Part shown: piece after piece, positions 30,453 through 39,872 of the stretch
Position numbering within the stretch: the first letter of the stretch is position 1
How the letters are laid out: each line of letters opens with the position of its first letter
Source: Microvirga pudoricolor
GTDB taxonomy: Bacteria > Pseudomonadota > Alphaproteobacteria > Rhizobiales > Beijerinckiaceae
Assembly: GCF_016892705.1 (NCBI RefSeq)
Contig: NZ_JAFEMB010000008.1
Location: 62,001-126,000, forward strand
Direction: 5' to 3'
Length of the DNA stretch: 64,000 nt
Program-made: the position numbers and the translations under genes
The notes under the pieces: model-generated
What the model was told of the DNA's origin: nothing
What the model saw: only the letters and a program-made list of their open reading frames with translations
Database searches by the model: none

Positions 30453-30561
30453 CGGTCGCGTCGGCCCATCGCTTCGGCCGCCCCCGAAGCATCCTTGCGT
30501 GACGGGCCCTGCCCCGCGTGACAATGTCCGAGCGCTTTTTCCAAGACCGGACCTCGCTCCC

Positions 30562-31503
30562 ATGAATGCCTCCCAGCCCCAGGCCAGCCGCCCGGCCTTC
30601 GAGATTGCCCTCCTGGCCCTTCTCGCGACCCTCTGGGGGGCGGCCTACACCTTCATCAAGATCGGGGTCGAGACGATCCCGCCAGTCACGTTCATCGCGG
30701 CCCGAACCGCCCTGGCGGGTGGGTTGCTCTGGGCCGTCATGGCCCTGCGGGGTGTCGCCATGCCCCGCGACCCGGTCCTGTGGCGGCGCTTCTTTATTCA
30801 GGCGATCCTGAACAGCGCCATTCCGTTCACCCTCATCGCCTGGGCCGAACTCAGCGTGGAGGCAGGCCTGGCCACGATCCTCAACTCCACGACCCCCGTC
30901 TTCGCCTTCCTGATGACGGCCCTGTGGTTCCGGCACGAGCCCACTTCCGGCCGCAAGCTTCTCGGGGTCGCCCTTGGGCTGGCGGGCGCCTGCCTCATCG
31001 TCGGGGTCCAGGCCCTCGACGGCCTGGGACGCGAGGTGGTGGCTCAAGTTGCGATCATCGTCGCCTCGGCCTGCTACGCGGGAGCGGCCATTTTCGGGAA
31101 GGGTTTCAAAGGTGTCGATCCCATGGCCCCGGCGGCCGGATCGCTGATCTGCGGCGCCGTGATCCTGGCGCCCGTCAGCCTGCTCATGGACCGGCCCTGG
31201 ACGATCCACCCGTCCGGCGCGTCCCTGGCGGCTCTTTTGGGGCTGTCGGTGTTCTCGACGGCTCTTGCCTTCGCGATCTATTTCCGGCTGCTCCACACCC
31301 TGGGATCCGTGAGCGTGACGTCCCAGGCGTTCCTTCGCGTGCCGATCGGGGTGGCCATCGGTGCCGTCTTCCTGGGAGAGGCCCTCAGCCCCACGATCTG
31401 GGCAGGTCTCGTCTGCGTGGTGGCAGGCGTGGCCGTGATCACGGTGCCGGCCCGTCCGAAGACTCGTCCAACCTCAGTCACGCAAGCAAAAGGCCCGGCT
31501 TGA
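30562..31503 (+). CDS. DMT-superfamily exporter (EamA family)
   Basis: 313 residues from ATG 30562 (MNASQPQASR). Ten hydrophobic helices form two EamA repeats: the first begins LLATLWGAAYTFIKIG, and the second covers about residues 155-290 and ends with FLGEALSPTIWAG. Family members export metabolites or amino acids; the substrate is unpredictable. Its TGA stop lies inside a bidirectional terminator hairpin shared with the convergent small gene. Confidence 0.9.
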   Translation: MNASQPQASRPAFEIALLALLATLWGAAYTFIKIGVETIPPVTFIAARTALAGGLLWAVMALRGVAMPRDPVLWRRFFIQAILNSAIPFTLIAWAELSVEAGLATILNSTTPVFAFLMTALWFRHEPTSGRKLLGVALGLAGACLIVGVQALDGLGREVVAQVAIIVASACYAGAAIFGKGFKGVDPMAPAAGSLICGAVILAPVSLLMDRPWTIHPSGASLAALLGLSVFSTALAFAIYFRLLHTLGSVSVTSQAFLRVPIGVAIGAVFLGEALSPTIWAGLVCVVAGVAVITVPARPKTRPTSVTQAKGPA

Positions 31504-31514
31504 AGCCGGGCCTT
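31490..31514. terminator. Bidirectional terminator
   Basis: AAGGCCCGGC (31490-31499), short loop, GCCGGGCCTT (31505-31514), flanked by AAA on the left and TT on the right. It separates the convergent DMT exporter gene and the small minus-strand gene and includes the exporter stop codon. Confidence 0.8.
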
Positions 31515-31536
31515 CGACGCAACTCTACTCTACGCT

Positions 31537-31833
31537 TTACTGCGGATTAGCCGGGGCCGGCGCGGCCGGGGAGCTCGGGCTCATGGGAGCGGCGGGGGCC
31601 GCTGGGGCTGCCGGCGACGTCGGAGTGGCCGGGGCCGACTGCGTGGACGGGGCCGTGGTGCTGCCCGTCGTGCTCACGTCATTCGTGCCGCCGTCATAGA
31701 ACAGAAAGGCGAGAAGGCCCAGGGCGACGACGAGGCCGCCGATCAGATAAGCTAAGGTGTTCGAACCGCGGGTCTCGCGCTCGTAAACCTGAGATTCGGT
31801 GTTGTACGTGTTGGGATCACGATCCATAGCCAT
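31537..31833 (-). CDS. Small single-pass membrane protein with Ala/Pro-rich tail
   Basis: 98 residues behind AAGGAG. A polar N-terminus of about 25 residues is followed by one membrane helix (TLAYLIGGLVVALGLLAFLF) and then an extracytoplasmic tail of Ser/Thr and Ala/Pro repeats (PAAPAAPAAP). There is no known domain. Such proteins are common in Hyphomicrobiales and unassigned. Good Shine-Dalgarno and terminator support it as a real gene. Confidence 0.75.
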   Translation of the reverse strand: MAMDRDPNTYNTESQVYERETRGSNTLAYLIGGLVVALGLLAFLFYDGGTNDVSTTGSTTAPSTQSAPATPTSPAAPAAPAAPMSPSSPAAPAPANPQ

Positions 31834-32129
31834 TGTGAACTCCTTGACCGTTTGACTGGGGACTCAACGTCCAAAACTGGACCGGGTTTCATCAAGGCTT
31901 AGGTTCGCTGTTCAAGAACTGTGTATAATTGTGAAGATTACTTAACGTCATGTGCCGGTTGGGTCTGAGCCCGCACCCGCCCAGGACGGTCGCGATCCGG
32001 GCATTTCCCGAGGGTCTCCCAGCGTTTTGCGGCCAGCTCGTCGCCGGTTTGCACTCGCGAGGGGGTTGACCGGACAGGGCGGAGACTCTTACTCCGGGCG
32101 GACATGAATTTCTTTGCGCGTGGGACTCC
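31834..32129. other. Intergenic region upstream of gatB
   Basis: 296 bases between the divergent small membrane protein gene and gatB. A TATAAT hexamer occurs at 31924-31929 in a locally AT-rich stretch but without a good -35 at 17 bases. No gene is seen. Confidence 0.45.
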
Positions 32130-33605
32130 ATGAACGCTCCGGTCAATCCGAAAAAGCTCATCAAGGGCGCCACTGGCGATTGGGAGATCGTCATCGGCAT
32201 GGAGATCCATGCCCAGGTGACGAGCCAGGCCAAGCTGTTTTCCGGCGCCTCCACGGCCTTCGGCGGCGATCCGAACAGCCACGTTTCCCTGGTCGATGCG
32301 GCCATGCCGGGCATGCTGCCCGTCATCAACGAGGAATGCGTCCGGCAGGCCATCCGCACGGGGCTCGGCCTGAAGGCGGAGATCAACCACCGCAGCACGT
32401 TCGACCGTAAGAATTATTTCTATCCGGACCTGCCCCAGGGTTACCAGATCAGCCAGTACAAAAGCCCCATCGTGGGCGAGGGCGAAGTGATCGTGGACGT
32501 GCCCGAGTCGGGTGAGACCATCACGGTGCGCATCGAGCGCCTTCATCTCGAGCAGGACGCGGGCAAGTCGATCCACGACCTGCATCCCACCCTGAGCTTC
32601 GTGGACCTGAACCGGTCCGGCGTCGCCCTCATGGAGATCGTCTCGAAGCCCGACATCCGCTCGGCCGACGAGGCGCGCGCCTACGTGACCAAGCTGCGCA
32701 CCATCCTGCGTTATCTCGGCACCTGCGACGGCGACATGGAGAAGGGAAACCTTCGCGCCGACGTGAACGTCTCCGTGCGCCGCCCCGGAGAGGAGCTGGG
32801 CACGCGCTGCGAGATCAAGAACGTCAACTCGATCCGCTTCATCGGACAGGCCATCGAGGTGGAGGCCCGCCGCCAGATCGGCATCCTGGAGGATGGGGGC
32901 ACCATCGACCAGGAGACCCGCCTCTACGATCCGGGCCGGGGCGAAACCCGCTCCATGCGGTCCAAGGAAGAGGCTCACGATTACCGCTACTTCCCGGATC
33001 CGGACCTGCTACCGCTGGAATTCGACCAGGCCTACGTGGACGAACTCGCCCGGCACCTTCCTGAACTCCCGGACGAGAAGAAGGCCCGGTTCATGGCTCT
33101 GGGCGTCTCGGCCTACGAGGCTGGGGTGGCCGTCGCGGATTCGGACGACGCAGCCTATTTCGAGAAGGCCGCCGGGGCTGCCGGGAACGCGAAGCTCGCC
33201 TGGAACTGGGTGTTCGGCGACTTGGCCGCCCACGCCAATGCGTCGAACCTGTCGGTTTCGTCATCGGGCGTCGACCCGGTCCATATCGGCACCATCGTCA
33301 AGCTGATTCAAGACGGGACCATTTCGGGCAAGATCGCCAAGGACCTGCTGCAGCTCGTCATCAAGACAGGTGACGATCCGGCCTCCCTCGTGGAGGCTCA
33401 CGGCATGAAGCAGGTGACCGATACGGGCGCTATCGAGAAGGCCATCGACGAGATCATCGCGGCCAATCCGGACAAGGTCGAGCAGGCCAAGGCCAAGCCG
33501 ACCCTGTTGGGCTGGTTCGTCGGCCAGACCATGAAGGCCACCGGCGGCAAGGCCAATCCGGGAGCCGTCAACGACCTGCTGAAGGCCAAGCTCGGGATCG
33601 AGTGA
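32130..33605 (+). CDS. gatB: Aspartyl/glutamyl-tRNA amidotransferase subunit B
   Basis: 491 residues, normal family length. GatB hallmarks are IGMEIHAQV near residue 25, [19 protein letters not shown], and [12 protein letters not shown]. The C-terminal helical tail (GatB/YqeY-like, about residues 345-490) recognises the tRNA. It activates the tRNA-bound carboxylate with ATP and amidates it using ammonia from GatA. It is detached from gatCA by about 2 kb containing three unrelated genes. Confidence 0.97.
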   Translation: MNAPVNPKKLIKGATGDWEIVIGMEIHAQVTSQAKLFSGASTAFGGDPNSHVSLVDAAMPGMLPVINEECVRQAIRTGLGLKAEINHRSTFDRKNYFYPDLPQGYQISQYKSPIVGEGEVIVDVPESGETITVRIERLHLEQDAGKSIHDLHPTLSFVDLNRSGVALMEIVSKPDIRSADEARAYVTKLRTILRYLGTCDGDMEKGNLRADVNVSVRRPGEELGTRCEIKNVNSIRFIGQAIEVEARRQIGILEDGGTIDQETRLYDPGRGETRSMRSKEEAHDYRYFPDPDLLPLEFDQAYVDELARHLPELPDEKKARFMALGVSAYEAGVAVADSDDAAYFEKAAGAAGNAKLAWNWVFGDLAAHANASNLSVSSSGVDPVHIGTIVKLIQDGTISGKIAKDLLQLVIKTGDDPASLVEAHGMKQVTDTGAIEKAIDEIIAANPDKVEQAKAKPTLLGWFVGQTMKATGGKANPGAVNDLLKAKLGIE

Positions 33606-33627
33606 TCGATCCCGGCCTGGACCCGCC

Positions 33628-34290
33628 GTGGCCGACCAGCCCAACCCCTTCGCACCCCATTGGCTGATCCGGGATATCGTCATAGGGTCACACATGCAGG
33701 CCGCCGGACCGGACGGCCTGCTGTTCCTCGGGGATTCCATCGTCGAGGGCTTCTATCCGGGCCGCATCGCGGGCCTGCCGGTGGTGAATGCCGGGTTCTC
33801 GGGCATCTGGTGCGAGGCGCTGGAGCCCAAGGTCGAGCGTCTCGTCGCCAACGCGCGTCCCCGGATCGTCGCTCTGCTCGTGGGCACCAACGACGCCAAG
33901 AAGGGGCAGGGACCGGCGGAGGTGGTCACCGTCGCGGGCTTCTACGAGCGCATCCTCGCCATCCTGTCGGCCACGGGCCTGCCCCTCATCGCCGTGACGC
34001 CGCCGCCCGTCGAACTGGGCAAGCGCCTCACCACTTTCTATGCCCCCGACGCCATGACTGACCTGAGCCGCCACGCCGCACGCCTCGCTCGGGCGGCCGG
34101 AGCGACCGTGGTAGACATTCATGCCGCCTTCCAGGGCGATGGCGCCGGCGCTCGGGAGGGCACCACGGTGGACGGCATCCATCTTTCAGCCGCGTCCTAC
34201 CGGCGACTTCACGCCATGCTGGAGGCGGCCGCCACAGCCATCCTGCAAGGCAGCCAAAGCCCAGGAGCCATACCAGGAGCCACCCCATGA
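33628..34290 (+). CDS. SGNH/GDSL-type esterase
   Basis: 220 residues with all SGNH blocks: FLGDSIVEGF (catalytic Ser), the Gly block near residue 60, LLVGTNDAKKG (Asn) and DGIHLSAASY (Asp and His). No signal peptide is visible, so it is probably cytoplasmic. It acts on esters or acetylated carbohydrates; the exact substrate is unknown. The stop overlaps the next gene's ATG by 4 bases. Confidence 0.88.
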   Translation: MADQPNPFAPHWLIRDIVIGSHMQAAGPDGLLFLGDSIVEGFYPGRIAGLPVVNAGFSGIWCEALEPKVERLVANARPRIVALLVGTNDAKKGQGPAEVVTVAGFYERILAILSATGLPLIAVTPPPVELGKRLTTFYAPDAMTDLSRHAARLARAAGATVVDIHAAFQGDGAGAREGTTVDGIHLSAASYRRLHAMLEAAATAILQGSQSPGAIPGATP

Positions 34291-34796
34291 CCGACTCGCC
34301 GACGCGCCCCGCCCCGACCCTTGCCCTGCGGCCGGCCCGGAACGAGGATGCGCAGGACCTCTTCGGGCTCCTGTCCCTGTGCTTTGCGGATTACCCGGGC
34401 TGCTTCGTGGACCCCCATGACGACCTGCGGGACTTGCGGGAGCCAGGCAGACCCTTCGGTCGGGGCGACGGGCAGTTCTGGGTCCTTGAAGACGAACGAG
34501 GACGCATCCGCGCCTGCGTGGCCGTCGATTTTCCCGAAGCCGGAACGGCCGAGCTGCACCGGCTCTATGTCCGCCCGGACCAGCGCCGCCAGGGGCTCGG
34601 CGAGACGCTCGTGCGCATCGTGGAGGATTATGGCCGGGCGAAAGGCGCCGACCGCCTGGTCTTCTGGTCCGACACGCGCTTCACGGCGGCCCACAAGCTG
34701 TACGAGCGGATGGGATATTCGCGTGCCGACGGCGAGCCGCGTCCGCTCGGCGACATTTCGGGCTCTCACGAGTTCCTGTTCGAGAAGGGGATTTGA
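34287..34796 (+). CDS. GNAT-family N-acetyltransferase
   Basis: 169 residues. The acetyl-CoA-binding motif A reads LYVRPDQRRQGLGETLV, followed by motif B with FWSDTRFTAAHKLYERMGY. It begins within the stop of the SGNH esterase gene (ATGA), so the pair is coupled. The acceptor substrate is not predictable. Confidence 0.9.
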   Translation: MTDSPTRPAPTLALRPARNEDAQDLFGLLSLCFADYPGCFVDPHDDLRDLREPGRPFGRGDGQFWVLEDERGRIRACVAVDFPEAGTAELHRLYVRPDQRRQGLGETLVRIVEDYGRAKGADRLVFWSDTRFTAAHKLYERMGYSRADGEPRPLGDISGSHEFLFEKGI

Positions 34797-34896
34797 ACCC
34801 GTCGCGGCCCGATCTGGCCAATCAATCCGTCATCGCGTAGAATTCCGTCCGTCTGGCCGACCAGACCCGTCAACCCGCAGCCGAAGGAGGCGTCCC

Positions 34897-35010
34897 ATGG
34901 CACTGAAAATTGCACCATGCGCATACGCCACATCCCTTCCCGTCCTTCATGCTGCAGGTATCGATGATACAGATCACATTACCTCTCGTCTGGTTCACCA
35001 TTCGCGTTGA
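34897..35010 (+). CDS. Possible 37-residue peptide with a strong ribosome-binding site
   Basis: ATG 34897 is preceded by AAGGAGG (34884-34890) at a 6-base spacing, the best Shine-Dalgarno of this region. The predicted peptide begins MALKIAPCAYATSLP and ends LVHHSR. No homologue is recognised. It overlaps the start of the next small ORF in another frame, so it might be a leader peptide that couples to it. Uncertain. Confidence 0.35.
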   Translation: MALKIAPCAYATSLPVLHAAGIDDTDHITSRLVHHSR

Positions 35011-35161
35011 CGTCGTCCAGACGGCGCGTCGGCGCTTCCCGAAGACCACCCTTCATCCTCCATCCGAAGATCTGCCGGAGGAACGGCTCGGCGAGCTGCG
35101 CTCGAAGTTCGGGCCGCGTCTCCTGCGGGACATGGGCCTGGACGAAAGCGGGCGCGACTGA
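34949..35161 (+). CDS. Possible 70-residue small protein
   Basis: Starts at ATG 34949 inside the preceding 37-residue frame. The N-terminus is hydrophobic (MLQVSMIQITLPLVWFTI). The C-terminus has LPEERLGELRSKFGPRLLRDMGLDES, split here by function: the RLLRDMGLDE part recalls the end of DUF1127 small proteins. Codon use is plausible. A real gene here is likely but the exact start and family are uncertain. Confidence 0.4.
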   Translation: MLQVSMIQITLPLVWFTIRVDVVQTARRRFPKTTLHPPSEDLPEERLGELRSKFGPRLLRDMGLDESGRD

Positions 35162-35259
35162 AGGGGTGTTCCCGGCATCCCAAGCCGCGACCGAGACCGA
35201 TCCTCGGCAAGGGCGCGGCTTGAATCGGAACTCGCCCCCGTGACCGCAAGGACTAGTTG

Positions 35260-36666
35260 TCACGGAATCTCATAGACCGCGTAATGGTCGTTGATCCCGC
35301 GCAGGGAGGCGACCTGCGCCTTCGGTCGCACGCCCTCCGTCTCGAAGACCTCGGACGCCTTGGCGTTCTCGACCACCTGCCCAGTCGCGAAGATGGACCG
35401 GGAGACCGCGAGGTTCTGGACCCGTGACGCGATGTTGACGGTCTGACCGAAATAGTCCTGCCGGTCGTTGAGCATGACGGCGAGGCAGGGGCCCTCGTGG
35501 ATCCCGATCTTTAGCAGAAGGTCCTCCTGTCCGCGGGCCTCGTTGAGATTCCGCATGGCCTCGCGCATGCGCAGGGCGGCGGCAACCGCCCGGTCGGGCG
35601 TCGGGAACGTGGCCATCACGGCGTCGCCGATTGTCTTCACCACGGCGCCTGCCTCGCTCGCCACGATCTCGTTCAAGATCCGGAAATGCTCCCGCACCAG
35701 ATCGTAGGCCACGAGATCGCCCACGCGCTCGTAGAGTTCCGTCGAGCCCTTCAGGTCGGTGAACAGGAAGGTGAGGCTCGTGATCTTCAGGCGCTGGTCG
35801 ATGTCGAGGGTGTCCGTCCGGTAGAGGTCCCGGAAGGTCTGGTTGGTCAGGAGGCGCTTGGCGGTCAGGAACGGGCGACGGCGTCCCAGGATGTCGTGAA
35901 ACCGGTCGTTGGCGAGCCAAACCGCCGGCAGCACGCGCCTGGCGGTTCGGTTCTCGACGGTCAGACGCAAGGGGCCGGGCCGCAGCGGAATGGTCTGCTG
36001 CGGGGGATGGATGTCATGCAGGACGAGGGATAAGGTCTGCCGCTCCCGCGTCGCCTCGCCTCCGACATCGAGGAAGAGGGCCGCGTGGGTGACCGGATCG
36101 AACACGATCACGAACGCGGCGGGGAGCTGGAGCGACAACAGGGCCCGCTCGCCCGCAGGCAGCTCGACGCCGTCCAGCACCACATCGTCGAAGGCCGCGT
36201 CGAGATCCTCCGGCAGGTCGATGCCCGAGGACCAGAAGAACTGCCGGTCGTAATCCCACATGGACAGGCTGTCCGGGTCGTGGGCCGCGATTCTTCTCAC
36301 CCGCCGGCCGATTGTGAAGGTGACCTCCACCATCTCGTCGAGGGTCGGCTGGTAACCCGCAGCGCAAAGGGCGCAGCTGTACTCGTCCCGGCTCACGGAT
36401 TTCAGGCTCGTGCCCGCATCCAGCACGCCGCCGCAGCCGGGGCAGAGCACGTTCCAGGACATCTCGAAGATCCCGATCTGCGCCGCGTGCAGGAAAGCCG
36501 CGATGGTCTGTTCCGCCTCGAGCCCGTGGCGGGCCGCGAAGGCGAGGACATTGACGCGGTTGAGGTGGTGGTCCGGAGCGTTCCGGACCAACGCCTCGAT
36601 GGCATCCACCACGCTTCCGTCGGCGGACTGGCGGAGGATGGCGAACAGGCCGTGATCGTCACTCAT
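35260..36666 (-). CDS. Class III adenylate/guanylate cyclase with N-terminal zinc ribbon
   Basis: 468 residues. The N-terminal ~280 residues match the domain that often precedes such cyclases (DUF5939-like) and contain two CxxC pairs (CPGCGG and CALCAAGY), a probable zinc ribbon. The catalytic domain (about 295-465) has LFTDLKGSTELYER (first metal Asp), VVKTIGDAVMATF (base-binding Lys and second metal Asp) and VNIASRVQNLA (transition-state Asn and Arg). It should make cAMP in the cytoplasm; the Lys favours adenine. No membrane segments are seen. The signal sensed by the N-terminal part is unknown. Confidence 0.9.
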   Translation of the reverse strand: MSDDHGLFAILRQSADGSVVDAIEALVRNAPDHHLNRVNVLAFAARHGLEAEQTIAAFLHAAQIGIFEMSWNVLCPGCGGVLDAGTSLKSVSRDEYSCALCAAGYQPTLDEMVEVTFTIGRRVRRIAAHDPDSLSMWDYDRQFFWSSGIDLPEDLDAAFDDVVLDGVELPAGERALLSLQLPAAFVIVFDPVTHAALFLDVGGEATRERQTLSLVLHDIHPPQQTIPLRPGPLRLTVENRTARRVLPAVWLANDRFHDILGRRRPFLTAKRLLTNQTFRDLYRTDTLDIDQRLKITSLTFLFTDLKGSTELYERVGDLVAYDLVREHFRILNEIVASEAGAVVKTIGDAVMATFPTPDRAVAAALRMREAMRNLNEARGQEDLLLKIGIHEGPCLAVMLNDRQDYFGQTVNIASRVQNLAVSRSIFATGQVVENAKASEVFETEGVRPKAQVASLRGINDHYAVYEIP

Positions 36667-36758
36667 GAGGCGGCCTCCGATGCGGGGCGCGGCTTGGCCA
36701 TGAGGCCTATGGGCGCATCATACACCGCCGGGCCCTGTCGGTCAGGGCCGATCGCGCT

Positions 36759-37172
36759 TCACGCGACTCCGAACATCTCCGCATACTTATTCGCGATCCG
36801 GCCCTGCCACAGGCACAGGACTGGCGTGACGATCAATTCGAGGATCAGGCCGCCGAGCATGACCAGGGACGGGATGCCGGTCATCCCGAGTCCCAGGAGC
36901 CGAGCGAGGCCGCCGATGACCACGAGAAGAGTCAGCAGGCGAAAACGGCCCGTCTTGAGTTCGATCCCCGGCACCGTGCTCCAGAAACAGAGGCCGATGC
37001 CGAGAAGGAGGCCCGACAGGTAACGGAAATGGCTCTCGGCCGAGACGCTCACGGCATCACCCGTCATGGACGGGCCGAAAAGGACCCCATAGAGCCCCGC
37101 GGCAACGGGAACGATTGCGAGGAGCGCCACGGCCTGCTGAAGAAGTTTTCGTTGCCTTGCGATCGCCGTCAT
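36759..37172 (-). CDS. DUF4345-like membrane protein
   Basis: 137 residues with four hydrophobic helices. The pattern SESHFRYLSGLLLGIGLCFW followed by RLLTLLVVIGGLARLLGL matches DUF4345 proteins, which have no assigned function. It lies 42 bases downstream of the YdcF-family gene on the same strand. Confidence 0.8.
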   Translation of the reverse strand: MTAIARQRKLLQQAVALLAIVPVAAGLYGVLFGPSMTGDAVSVSAESHFRYLSGLLLGIGLCFWSTVPGIELKTGRFRLLTLLVVIGGLARLLGLGMTGIPSLVMLGGLILELIVTPVLCLWQGRIANKYAEMFGVA

Positions 37173-37214
37173 GAGGGCCTCCGACCCGCATTCTGGTCCA
37201 CACGGGGGCGGGTT

Positions 37215-38027
37215 TCAATCCGCCGGAGATGACGGTCCTGGAAACAATTCCGACGTCCGGCCCGTATAATGGTATCCGATCAGCCCGGCCCATTCCTTGG
37301 TGGCGACGTCGAGGCGGCGCAGGCCGTCGGACACGAAGGCGAAAGGCTTGAAGGCCTCCGAGGGGCCGCCAGTCCGGTAATCGACCGGGTAGGGGGTCAC
37401 CTCGAACCCCGCCTTGCGGAAGACGCCCACGGCACGGGGCATGTGCCAGGCCGAGGTCACCAAGAGCCAGCGCTCCCCGGGCTTCGGCTCCACCATCTCC
37501 CGTGAGAAGATGGCGTTTTCGAACGTCGTGCGCGAGCGGTCCTCGACCAGGATGCGCGAGGGCTCGACCTTCACGTCCTTGAAATAGGCCGCGATGATCG
37601 GCGCCTCGGCGATGCCCTCCCCGAACACGTTGCCGCCACCGCCGGAGATCAGGATGCGGGCCTGGGGGTAGCGGGCGGCCAGCAGCAGTGTGTCCATCAC
37701 CCGCTCCGCCGACTCGTTGGCGACGAGCTGGCCCAGGGCCGCGGATTCCGAGGAATCCACGGAGCCGCCGAGCAGGATCACGCCGGTGACGGGCTGTCCA
37801 TCGTCCTGGAACGCCGGGAAGCGCCGTTCCAGGGGCAGGAGCAGGTAGTTTGCGACCGGCAGCAGCCCCAGCGCCAACGTGGCCATGGTCATCGCGAGGG
37901 CGAAGCCGATGCCGAGCCTCCGCCAACGCTGCGTCAGGGCCACGAGCAGCCCCAGGAGGATGAGGCTCACGAGCAGGTTGGACGGGGTGGCGAAGAACCA
38001 CCCGATCTTCGATGCGTAATAAAACAT
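37215..38027 (-). CDS. YdcF/SanA-family membrane protein (DUF218)
   Basis: 270 residues from ATG 38027; an upstream in-frame start at 38093 would overlap the preceding gene. Two N-terminal membrane helices are followed by a DUF218 domain with GVILLGGSVDSSES, ILISGGGGNVFGEG, RSRTTFENA and VTSAWHMPRAVGVFRKAG. Relatives (ElyC, SanA) influence envelope integrity or polyprenyl-linked glycan metabolism. The gene starts 19 bases after the RraA-family gene, indicating an operon. Confidence 0.88.
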   Translation of the reverse strand: MFYYASKIGWFFATPSNLLVSLILLGLLVALTQRWRRLGIGFALAMTMATLALGLLPVANYLLLPLERRFPAFQDDGQPVTGVILLGGSVDSSESAALGQLVANESAERVMDTLLLAARYPQARILISGGGGNVFGEGIAEAPIIAAYFKDVKVEPSRILVEDRSRTTFENAIFSREMVEPKPGERWLLVTSAWHMPRAVGVFRKAGFEVTPYPVDYRTGGPSEAFKPFAFVSDGLRRLDVATKEWAGLIGYHYTGRTSELFPGPSSPAD

Positions 38028-38046
38028 GCCGTGCTGAAGGCCGGGC

Positions 38047-38751
38047 TCAGCCCTGGCCCATCTCGGCCTCGTAGCGGGCCTTGGTCTCCGCATTGGGCGG
38101 GTAGAGGCCGGGCAGGGGTACGCCCTTCTCGATCTCCCGCATGATCCACAGCTCCAGGCGCTCTTGCTCGACTCCGGCCTTCGCCACCTCTTCCACGAGG
38201 GCGGCCGGGATGACCACGGCGCCGTCGCCGTCGATCACGATCACGTCGTCCGGGAAGACCGCCACGCCGCCGCAGCCGATGGGCTCCTGCCAGCCCACGA
38301 AGGTGAGGCCCGCAACGGAGGCCGGGGCCGCCACGCCGGAGCACCAGACCGGCAGGCCCGTGCTCTCCACGCCAGCCGCGTCCCGCACCATCCCGTCGGT
38401 CACGAGGGCGGCGACGCCGCGCTTTTTCATCCGGGCCGTCAGGATGTCACCGAAGATGCCCGCATCTGTCACGCCCATGGCGTCCACGACGGCGATGCAG
38501 CCCTCGGGCATGTCCTCGATGGCGGCGCGGGTGGAGCGGGGGGACGACCAGGATTCGGGTGTCGCCAGATCCTCGCGGGCAGGAACGAAGCGAAGGGTGA
38601 AGGCCCGGCCCACGATGCGCTCATCGGCGTGGAAATACGGCATCGGCCCCTGCATCCAGCAGCGGCGTACCCCCTTCTTCAGCAGCACCGTCGTGATGGT
38701 GGCGGTGGATGTCGCGCGCAGGGCGTCGGCGAGGGCTTTGTCCAGGGTCAT
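38047..38751 (-). CDS. RraA-family protein (aldolase/RNase E inhibitor-like fold)
   Basis: 234 residues from ATG 38751 with GAAGAGAGA upstream. The central region GCIAVVDAMGVTDAGIFGDILTARMKKRGV and the later DGMVRDAAGV segment (here abbreviated) contain the metal-site Arg-Asp pair typical of the fold. Members act as 4-hydroxy-4-methyl-2-oxoglutarate or oxaloacetate lyases, or bind RNase E; which applies is not decidable here. It leads the operon with the YdcF-family gene. Confidence 0.85.
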   Translation of the reverse strand: MTLDKALADALRATSTATITTVLLKKGVRRCWMQGPMPYFHADERIVGRAFTLRFVPAREDLATPESWSSPRSTRAAIEDMPEGCIAVVDAMGVTDAGIFGDILTARMKKRGVAALVTDGMVRDAAGVESTGLPVWCSGVAAPASVAGLTFVGWQEPIGCGGVAVFPDDVIVIDGDGAVVIPAALVEEVAKAGVEQERLELWIMREIEKGVPLPGLYPPNAETKARYEAEMGQG

Positions 38752-38924
38752 GGCGTCTCTCTTCGCTTCGGATGTGCCCTCATAGCCTCCCGTCGCCACA
38801 AGGGCTAGCGGCCATGCGGGTTACGTTGCGTCAAATGCCCGACACACTAAACTGACATCACGCGCTCGTTAGAAGCGCTCACAAGAGTCGCAGAAGCAAA
38901 TCGCCTCTGCCAGGAGGAAGACCC

Positions 38925-39872
38925 ATGCGCCGTTTGCCAACACTGATACTGTCGCTTGCCATGATCGCCGTGACGCCGGCACTCGCGGCGGATCCGAGCC
39001 GGGAGGCGACGGCCGAGCGGGTGACGAAACTGTCCAGGGGCACCCAATGGAAGCCGGTCTCCGCCGTGCCCATCAACTTCCTGACCCACCACCCCCAGGG
39101 CATGGTGAAGATCGGCGACACGCTGTTCGTATCGTCCGTCGAGATCAAGACCCCCACCAAGCGCTTTCCCCAGCCGGTGGACGGCTACGACCGCGATACG
39201 GGGGAGGGCGTTGGGCACCTGTTCAAGATCGACATGAAGGGTAACCTGATCAAGGACATCACGGTGGGCGAAGGTGCGATCTACCATCCCGGCGGAATCG
39301 ATTACGACGGGCGGTACCTGTGGGTGCCGGTCGCCGAATATCGGCCCAACAGCCGCTCCATCGTCTACCGGGTCGACCCCGAGACCATGGAGGCCACGGA
39401 GATGTTCCGCTTCAACGACCATGTGGGCGGCGTCGTTCGCGACACCGACGACAACTCGCTCCACGGCGTGAGCTGGGGCTCCCGGCGCTTCTACCGCTGG
39501 CCGCTGGGCGCCGACGGCAAGCCCACCAACGCGTCCGACACCCCGGAGCAACTCCGCCGCCTGAACACCTCGCATTATATCGATTATCAGGACTGCAAAT
39601 ACGCCGGTGGTCACCGCATGCTCTGCTCCGGCGTCACCGAGATGCGCCTGACGCCCGAAGCCAACCCGTTCCGCCTCGGTGGGCTCGATCTGGTCAACCT
39701 CCAGGACGGGCGCCCTGTCTTCCAGACGCCGATCCTGCTATGGACCGCCAACGGCATGGACATGGCCCATAACCCGGTCTGGATGGAGGCGAGCGACGCG
39801 GGCCTTCGCGGCTATTTCATGCCGGAAGACGACAAGTCGACCCTGTATATCTACGAGGCGGAGGTGAAATAG
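38925..39872 (+). CDS. Secreted protein of DUF6454 type
   Basis: 315 residues behind AGGAGGAAG. A signal peptide of about 22 residues ends TPALAA. The mature part has repeated beta-strand motifs (YHPGGIDYDGRYLWVPVAEY and similar) suggestive of a beta-propeller, and matches DUF6454 by eye. Function unknown, periplasmic or secreted. Its 3' end overlaps the convergent methyltransferase gene by 22 bases. Confidence 0.82.
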   Translation: MRRLPTLILSLAMIAVTPALAADPSREATAERVTKLSRGTQWKPVSAVPINFLTHHPQGMVKIGDTLFVSSVEIKTPTKRFPQPVDGYDRDTGEGVGHLFKIDMKGNLIKDITVGEGAIYHPGGIDYDGRYLWVPVAEYRPNSRSIVYRVDPETMEATEMFRFNDHVGGVVRDTDDNSLHGVSWGSRRFYRWPLGADGKPTNASDTPEQLRRLNTSHYIDYQDCKYAGGHRMLCSGVTEMRLTPEANPFRLGGLDLVNLQDGRPVFQTPILLWTANGMDMAHNPVWMEASDAGLRGYFMPEDDKSTLYIYEAEVK

